DNA from: Bacillus sp. CH140a_4T
GTDB lineage: Bacteria; Bacillota; Bacilli; Bacillales; Bacillaceae_G
Reading direction: 5' to 3'
NCBI RefSeq assembly: GCF_008923725.1
Contig: NZ_WBPF01000022.1
Span: 160,913 to 224,912 of the forward strand
DNA: 64,000 bases
In this document: in pieces, positions 60,192 to 64,000 of the stretch
Layout: every line of letters starts with the position of its first letter
How positions within the stretch are numbered: the first letter of the stretch is position 1
The notes under the pieces: model-generated
Databases searched by the model: none
The model's input: the letters and a program-made list of their open reading frames with translations, nothing else
What the model was told of the DNA's origin: nothing
Translations under genes and position numbers: made by a program

Positions 60192-61085
60192 ATGAACGTA
60201 GACATTTTAAAAATTTTTGTTACTGTCGTGGAACAGAAACACTTCTCCCGTGCAGCAGAATTATTAAACCTTTCACAACCTGGCGTAAGTATGCACATTC
60301 GCAACTTAGAAAACGAATTTGACACTACACTTATTCAGCGCTCCCCAAAGCACGTTCAAGTGACAGAGGCTGGAAACATTTTATATATACATGCAAAGCA
60401 AATGCTCTCTCTTTACGAAGATGCTAAGCAAGAAATTAACGAGCTACATAACGTTGTAACAGGAACGCTTCGCATCGGCGCTAGTTTTACAATTGGCGAA
60501 TACTTACTTCCAAAAATACTGGCTAACTACGCGAATGAAAATTCACACGTCGAAGTTCATACCTTTATTTCAAATACAGAAGACGTTTTGCAAAGCCTTC
60601 GCTCTAATCAAATTGATATCGGCTTAGTGGAAGGGCAAGTCGTATACGCCGACGTTGACGTTGAAACATTTATGCAAGATGAAATGAAGCTCGTCGTCCC
60701 GCCAAACCATCCACTACTCCGCACAAATGAAATAAATGAAAGCACACTCCAAGATCAAGTATGGGTATTAAGAGAAAGTGGTTCTGGAACACGCGCTTAT
60801 AGTGACCGCTTTATTCATCAACACCATTTAAAAATGAAACGATTCTTTACATTTAGTAGTATCCAAAGCGTAAAGGAAGCCGTCGCTGCTGGGCTTGGCA
60901 TCGCTATCCTTTCAGATTGGACTGTACGGAAAGAGCTACTGGCAAAAGAACTATTCCACGTCGAAGTTCCAAATGAACAACTCATCCGCCCATTCTCTAT
61001 CGTGCGCGGCAAATATTTTATTCCGTCTAAAGCTATTCAAGTATTTTTAAATCATGTAGATTCTTTTGCGAAAAAACAGAGTTGA
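60192..61085 (+). CDS. LysR-type transcription regulator
   Basis: A 297-residue LysR regulator: an N-terminal winged HTH (residues 1-60, HFSRAAELLNLSQPGVSMHIRNLE), a linker helix and a two-lobe effector domain starting near 90 (GTLRIGASFTIGEYLLP). It is similar in type to YeiE/CysL-like regulators. Divergence from the yeiH-like gene suggests it controls that exporter in response to a sulfur compound; this is inference. GAAAGGG precedes the ATG. Confidence 0.9.
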   Translation: MNVDILKIFVTVVEQKHFSRAAELLNLSQPGVSMHIRNLENEFDTTLIQRSPKHVQVTEAGNILYIHAKQMLSLYEDAKQEINELHNVVTGTLRIGASFTIGEYLLPKILANYANENSHVEVHTFISNTEDVLQSLRSNQIDIGLVEGQVVYADVDVETFMQDEMKLVVPPNHPLLRTNEINESTLQDQVWVLRESGSGTRAYSDRFIHQHHLKMKRFFTFSSIQSVKEAVAAGLGIAILSDWTVRKELLAKELFHVEVPNEQLIRPFSIVRGKYFIPSKAIQVFLNHVDSFAKKQS

Positions 61086-61223
61086 CCTTCATATTAGTGT
61101 GAAGGTTTACAATTACGAAACATTATTAGTTCAAATCCGAAAATGTAAAGAAGCACTCTAATGTCTTCCCTATATATCGACGGGACCTTCCGCATTTCCC
61201 AAGAAATATCGAAACTTCGACAA

Positions 61224-61255
61224 GTAAAAGGCCGTGCATCAGCACGGCCTTTTAC
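61224..61255 (-). terminator. terminator after ybjQ-like gene
   Basis: GTAAAAGGCCGTGC pairs perfectly with its complement around ATCA. It lies directly past the stop codon. The gap 61086-61223 holds TATATCGACGG and AATATCGAAA, weak echoes of the TATATCG repeat. Confidence 0.85.
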
Positions 61256-61256
61256 T

Positions 61257-61568
61257 TTATATACGGACAGCAGTCCCACTCACTGCAACCATTAGCATCC
61301 CTTCGCGAACTACTTCGTAATCCACGTCGATACCTACAATTGCATTCGCATTTTTTTGTCTTGCGAGAGTTTTCATCTCTTCCATTGCAATGTCGCGCGC
61401 TTCTTTTAATTTACTTTCATAAGCGCCAGAACGACCACCGACAACGTCACGGACAGAGGCAAAAAGGTCACGAACGATATTCGCACCCATAATCGCTTCT
61501 CCATTCACGATATCGATATACTCAATAATTTCTTTCCCTTGAATTGTAGAAGTTGTTGTTACAATCAT
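61257..61568 (-). CDS. YbjQ/UPF0145 family protein
   Basis: A 103-residue protein with the family's full pattern: N-terminal [24 protein letters not shown], the [24 protein letters not shown] motif and the C-terminal [12 protein letters not shown]. It is small, soluble and probably multimeric. Function unknown. It is monocistronic. Confidence 0.88.
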   Translation of the reverse strand: MIVTTTSTIQGKEIIEYIDIVNGEAIMGANIVRDLFASVRDVVGGRSGAYESKLKEARDIAMEEMKTLARQKNANAIVGIDVDYEVVREGMLMVAVSGTAVRI

Positions 61569-61633
61569 GCTTCATAGCCTCCCATATAAGATTCTCACTT
61601 ACTTATGGTGCACTAATTCAGCAGAAATTATAT

Positions 61634-63349
61634 TTACGAACTGAACTGAGCTTCGTATAAACGGCTGTATCCTCCGCCTTGCTCAATTAGTTCCTCATGC
61701 GAACCTTGTTCTGCAATACCATCTTTATTTACAACGACGATGCGATCTGCATTTTTAATCGTCGCAAGTCTATGAGCGATAACTAATGTTGTACGGCCGA
61801 CAGATAGTTCAGCAAGTGATTTTTGAATCGCTAGTTCCGTCTCTGTATCTAATGCGGAAGTCGCTTCATCTAATATTAAAATTGGCGGGTTTTTCAAGAA
61901 CATACGAGCAATCGCTAGACGCTGCTTCTGTCCACCTGAAAGTTTCACACCACGCTCACCGATAACGGTATCTAAACCGTCTGGTTGTGAGTAAATTAAG
62001 TCTTCTAACTGCGCACGTTTTACTGCCTGCCAAATGTCAGCTTCTGACGCCTTTAAATTTCCGTAAGCGATATTTTCACGAATCGTTCCTGAGAATAAGA
62101 ACACATCTTGCTGCACAATTCCGATTTGCTTACGAAGTGAAGATAACGTCATATCTTTCGTATCAATACCATCAATTTGGATTGAACCCGATGATTGCTC
62201 ATAAAAGCGTGGGAGTAAACTACATAACGTTGTTTTCCCTGCTCCTGATGGTCCTACGAACGCAACTGTTTCACCTGCATGTATTTTCAAACTAATATCA
62301 TTTAAAATCGGTTCTTTGTTTTCATATCCGAACGTAATGTTGCTATATTGAATATCACCATGTACATGTTTAACTTCCATCGCATCTTTAGAGTCTACAA
62401 TATCTGGCTCTGTTTCAAGAAGCTCTACATATCTCTTAAAACCAGCAATCCCTTTCGGATAGCTTTCAATTACCGCATTAATTTTTTCAATTGGGCGGAA
62501 GAAAATATTCGTTAATAGAACGAATCCAATAAATCCACCGTACGTTAATTCTCCTTGCAGAACAAACCATGTACCGCATATTAAGACGAAGAGCGTTACG
62601 AGACGCATGAGCATATAACTAATCGACGAATTTAACGCCATAATTTTATAGGCCATTAATTTCGTTGTACGGAAACGAGCGTTGTTAACAGCAAATTGCT
62701 CTTTCTCAAACTTTTCATTTCCGAATGCTTGTACAACGCGAATACCACCAACGTTATTTTCAATGCATGCATTAAAATCAGCAACGTCTGAGAATAAACG
62801 TCTAAACGTACCTGTCATTTTTTTGTTGAAGTAAAGTGCTAACCATAATAAGAATGGAATGACGAAGAACGTTAATAGCGCTAATTTCCAGTTGATCATC
62901 ATCATAAATGAGAATGCCCCAACTAAAGTCATAACAGCGATAAATAAATCTTCTGGTCCGTGGTGAGCAATTTCCCCAATTTCCATTAAGTCGTTTGTAA
63001 GACGTGAAATTAAATGACCTGTTTTATTATTGTCAAAAAATCTGAATGATAGCTTTTGAATGTGATCAAATAATTTCTGCCTCATATCTGTTTCAATGTT
63101 AACACCAAGCATATGTCCCCAATATGTAACGACATATTGTAAGCCTGCATTTAATATATACACTGCAAGTAAACCGAAACAAGCCCATAAAATAAGCGTC
63201 CAGTTTTGTCCTGGCAATAACTTATCAATAAATTGATTTACGATAAGTGGGAAGCCAAGTTCTAGTAACCCTGCGACAACCGCGCAAGAAAAGTCGAGTA
63301 TAAATAAACCTTTATACGGTTTATAGTAAGAAAAAAATTTACGTAGCAT
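61634..63349 (-). CDS. ywjA: ABC exporter (permease-ATPase fusion), YwjA-like, Fur-boxed
   Basis: A 571-residue half-transporter with six membrane segments (about 15-300) and a C-terminal ATPase: Walker A GPSGAGKTT (about 370), signature LSGGQKQR, Walker B ILILDEATSALD and H-loop AHRLAT. It is of the MsbA/LmrA type and functions as a homodimer. A promoter with an almost perfect Fur box lies directly upstream, as for B. subtilis ywjA, a Fur-regulated gene, so export of an iron-related compound is likely. The symbol follows that likeness. The substrate is unknown. Confidence 0.85.
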   Translation of the reverse strand: MLRKFFSYYKPYKGLFILDFSCAVVAGLLELGFPLIVNQFIDKLLPGQNWTLILWACFGLLAVYILNAGLQYVVTYWGHMLGVNIETDMRQKLFDHIQKLSFRFFDNNKTGHLISRLTNDLMEIGEIAHHGPEDLFIAVMTLVGAFSFMMMINWKLALLTFFVIPFLLWLALYFNKKMTGTFRRLFSDVADFNACIENNVGGIRVVQAFGNEKFEKEQFAVNNARFRTTKLMAYKIMALNSSISYMLMRLVTLFVLICGTWFVLQGELTYGGFIGFVLLTNIFFRPIEKINAVIESYPKGIAGFKRYVELLETEPDIVDSKDAMEVKHVHGDIQYSNITFGYENKEPILNDISLKIHAGETVAFVGPSGAGKTTLCSLLPRFYEQSSGSIQIDGIDTKDMTLSSLRKQIGIVQQDVFLFSGTIRENIAYGNLKASEADIWQAVKRAQLEDLIYSQPDGLDTVIGERGVKLSGGQKQRLAIARMFLKNPPILILDEATSALDTETELAIQKSLAELSVGRTTLVIAHRLATIKNADRIVVVNKDGIAEQGSHEELIEQGGGYSRLYEAQFSS

Positions 63350-63388
63350 ATTTCCCCTCCATTTTCCAAAATTAAAAAGACTCCCTAA

Positions 63389-63417
63389 ATGATAACCATT
63401 ATCAAATAATTATTCAA
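63389..63417 (-). promoter_or_regulatory. promoter with Fur box of ABC exporter
   Basis: On the minus strand TTGAAT and TATCAT are separated by 17 bp. The Fur box TGATAACCATTATCA (63390-63404; one mismatch from 7-1-7 consensus) covers the -10 box and part of the spacer, ideal for repression. Confidence 0.82.
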
Positions 63418-63474
63418 GTTATCCGTCTATGAAACTTCAAAATAAGGTTTGCGATATTTGTCGTTTTTTGCCGG

Positions 63475-63552
63475 AAAGTCGATATATTGGAATAATCGCT
63501 GATATATTTTCAGTTGCGCTGATATATTCCGATAATCGCCGATATAAATTTC
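63475..63552. repeat. TATATCG tandem intergenic repeat, site 3
   Basis: Read on the minus strand, TATATCGGCGATTATC is followed by units ATATATCAGCG at about 20-bp spacing and ends AATATATCGACTTTCC, matching sites 1 and 2. No gene lies in this gap. Confidence 0.55.
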
Positions 63553-63582
63553 ATTTACTACTAATCCCGCCACCCCATAACC

Positions 63583-63615
63583 AAAAAGGGCATCACCACA
63601 AGGTGATACCCTTTC
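63583..63615 (-). terminator. terminator after minJ-like gene
   Basis: AGGGCATCACC pairs with GGTGATACCCT around ACAA, followed by TTTTTGG on the minus strand. Confidence 0.8.
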
Positions 63616-63620
63616 TTCTA

Positions 63621-64000
63621 TTACATCGCTTCCGAATCCCACTCATGCTCCTGCTGAACAAATACAATACCTAATTCGTGATGTCCTCCGGCGTATAATG
63701 CCGTTTGAGCGAGGCGAAGCTCTTCATTTGTATCTAATACTTCTAACTTACAAAATGCTCCTGTCGTCTTCGTTTGAAGCGCATCGTAAAATTCTTCAGC
63801 GCTTTTTGGAATGACTCCATTTACTTTCGTAATAATTTCTCCAGGTAGTAAATTCAGCTCTGCCCCAATTGTATTCGGGATTGTATCTAGTACAACAAGT
63901 CCCTCATTACGTGCAGCGAAGTACGCCGGTCTTGTCTCATCGGCAATTTTCTCTTGCATGGAAATCGTGAAGCGTCCAAGCATTGCAACTCCCATCGCGA
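63621..64000 (-). CDS. minJ: PDZ-domain protein, C-terminal part (MinJ-like), partial
   Basis: About 126 C-terminal residues of a longer protein whose 5' part is beyond the window. It is a PDZ domain: GLVVLDTIPNTIGAELNLLPGEIITKVNG is the peptide-binding PDZ core, followed by the conserved ending YAGGHHELGIVFV. B. subtilis MinJ (YvjD), the bridge between DivIVA and MinD, has such a C-terminal PDZ domain behind several membrane segments, and lies in the same chromosomal neighbourhood as uvrBA. Other PDZ membrane proteins such as CtpB cannot be excluded from this fragment. Confidence 0.65.
   Translation of the reverse strand, partial: AMGVAMLGRFTISMQEKIADETRPAYFAARNEGLVVLDTIPNTIGAELNLLPGEIITKVNGVIPKSAEEFYDALQTKTTGAFCKLEVLDTNEELRLAQTALYAGGHHELGIVFVQQEHEWDSEAM

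Overview
The window reads as a stretch of a Bacillus cereus-group chromosome (Firmicutes, low GC, strong AGGAGG-type ribosome binding sites, several TTG/GTG starts). The evidence is gene order and content: the glycolytic cluster cggR-gap-pgk-tpiA-gpmI-eno, the trans-translation block secG-est-rnr-smpB-ssrA, the yvcI-rapZ-glmR-whiA-crh block, lgt/hprK, uvrBA, a YclQ/FatB-type petrobactin importer, a seven-gene SpoVA2/2Duf spore operon, and three near-complete copies of a ~155-bp repeat with ATAAA (TTTAT) ends that matches the description of bcr1, an element specific to the B. cereus group. The species cannot be resolved from this window. No transposase, prophage or CRISPR array is visible.

Layout. 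1-4.7 kb: a small membrane protein, a Mef-like MFS exporter with an ABC-F ribosome-protection protein behind a long attenuator-type leader with a 31-residue leader peptide, spermidine acetyltransferase speG and psiE. 4.9-9.4 kb: a cysteine hydrolase, two Lrp/AsnC paralogues, and a cyanate block (beta-carbonic anhydrase, cynS, NCS2 permease). 9.5-13.4 kb: Fur-boxed fatBCDE. 13.7-19.6 kb: an orphan response regulator with a degenerate receiver pocket, ssrA (encoded tag ending GKQNNLSLAA), smpB, rnr, est, secG. 19.7-22.1 kb: cidAB, a bcr1 copy and a nucleoside hydrolase. 22.2-31 kb: the glycolytic operon under CggR, a glutaredoxin-like gene and sigL. 31-33.1 kb: an accessory patch with a bcr1 copy joined to a truncated ORF, decayed small ORFs, tRNA-Arg(CCG), and a secreted protein with a two-segment membrane protein.

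33.4-37.2 kb: DUF1657 - YhcN/YlaJ lipoprotein - spoVAC - spoVAD - spoVAEb - DUF1657 - 2duf, the gene set described for the spoVA2mob operon associated with spore heat resistance. 37.4-49.6 kb: clpP with a CtsR box, then crh, whiA, glmR, rapZ, yvcI, a DUF368 (PopT-type) undecaprenyl-phosphate transporter, trxB, a TPR protein, an acetyltransferase, ppaX, lgt, hprK and yvlD. Many of these link carbon status (Crh/HprK/PpaX, GlmR, RapZ) to envelope synthesis. 49.6-57.4 kb: a DUF4275 protein, uvrBA with a LexA box, a DUF4362 lipoprotein, and a MerR regulator/membrane-protein pair with a 19-bp-spacer promoter. 57.4-64 kb: a third bcr1 copy fused to the end of a membrane-protein cassette controlled by an XRE repressor with two identical palindromic operators, a YeiH exporter divergent from a LysR regulator, YbjQ, a Fur-boxed YwjA-type ABC exporter, and the 3' end of a MinJ-like PDZ gene cut by the window edge.

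Intergenic DNA is rich in structure. Besides bcr1 and its fragments there is a ~115-nt long-hairpin element after clpP and a ~20-bp-period repeat built on TATATCG at three places. The most useful second looks are the antibiotic-type leader, the XRE and MerR cassettes, the secreted-protein pair beside the tRNA, the TATATCG repeats, and the bcr1-gene junctions.
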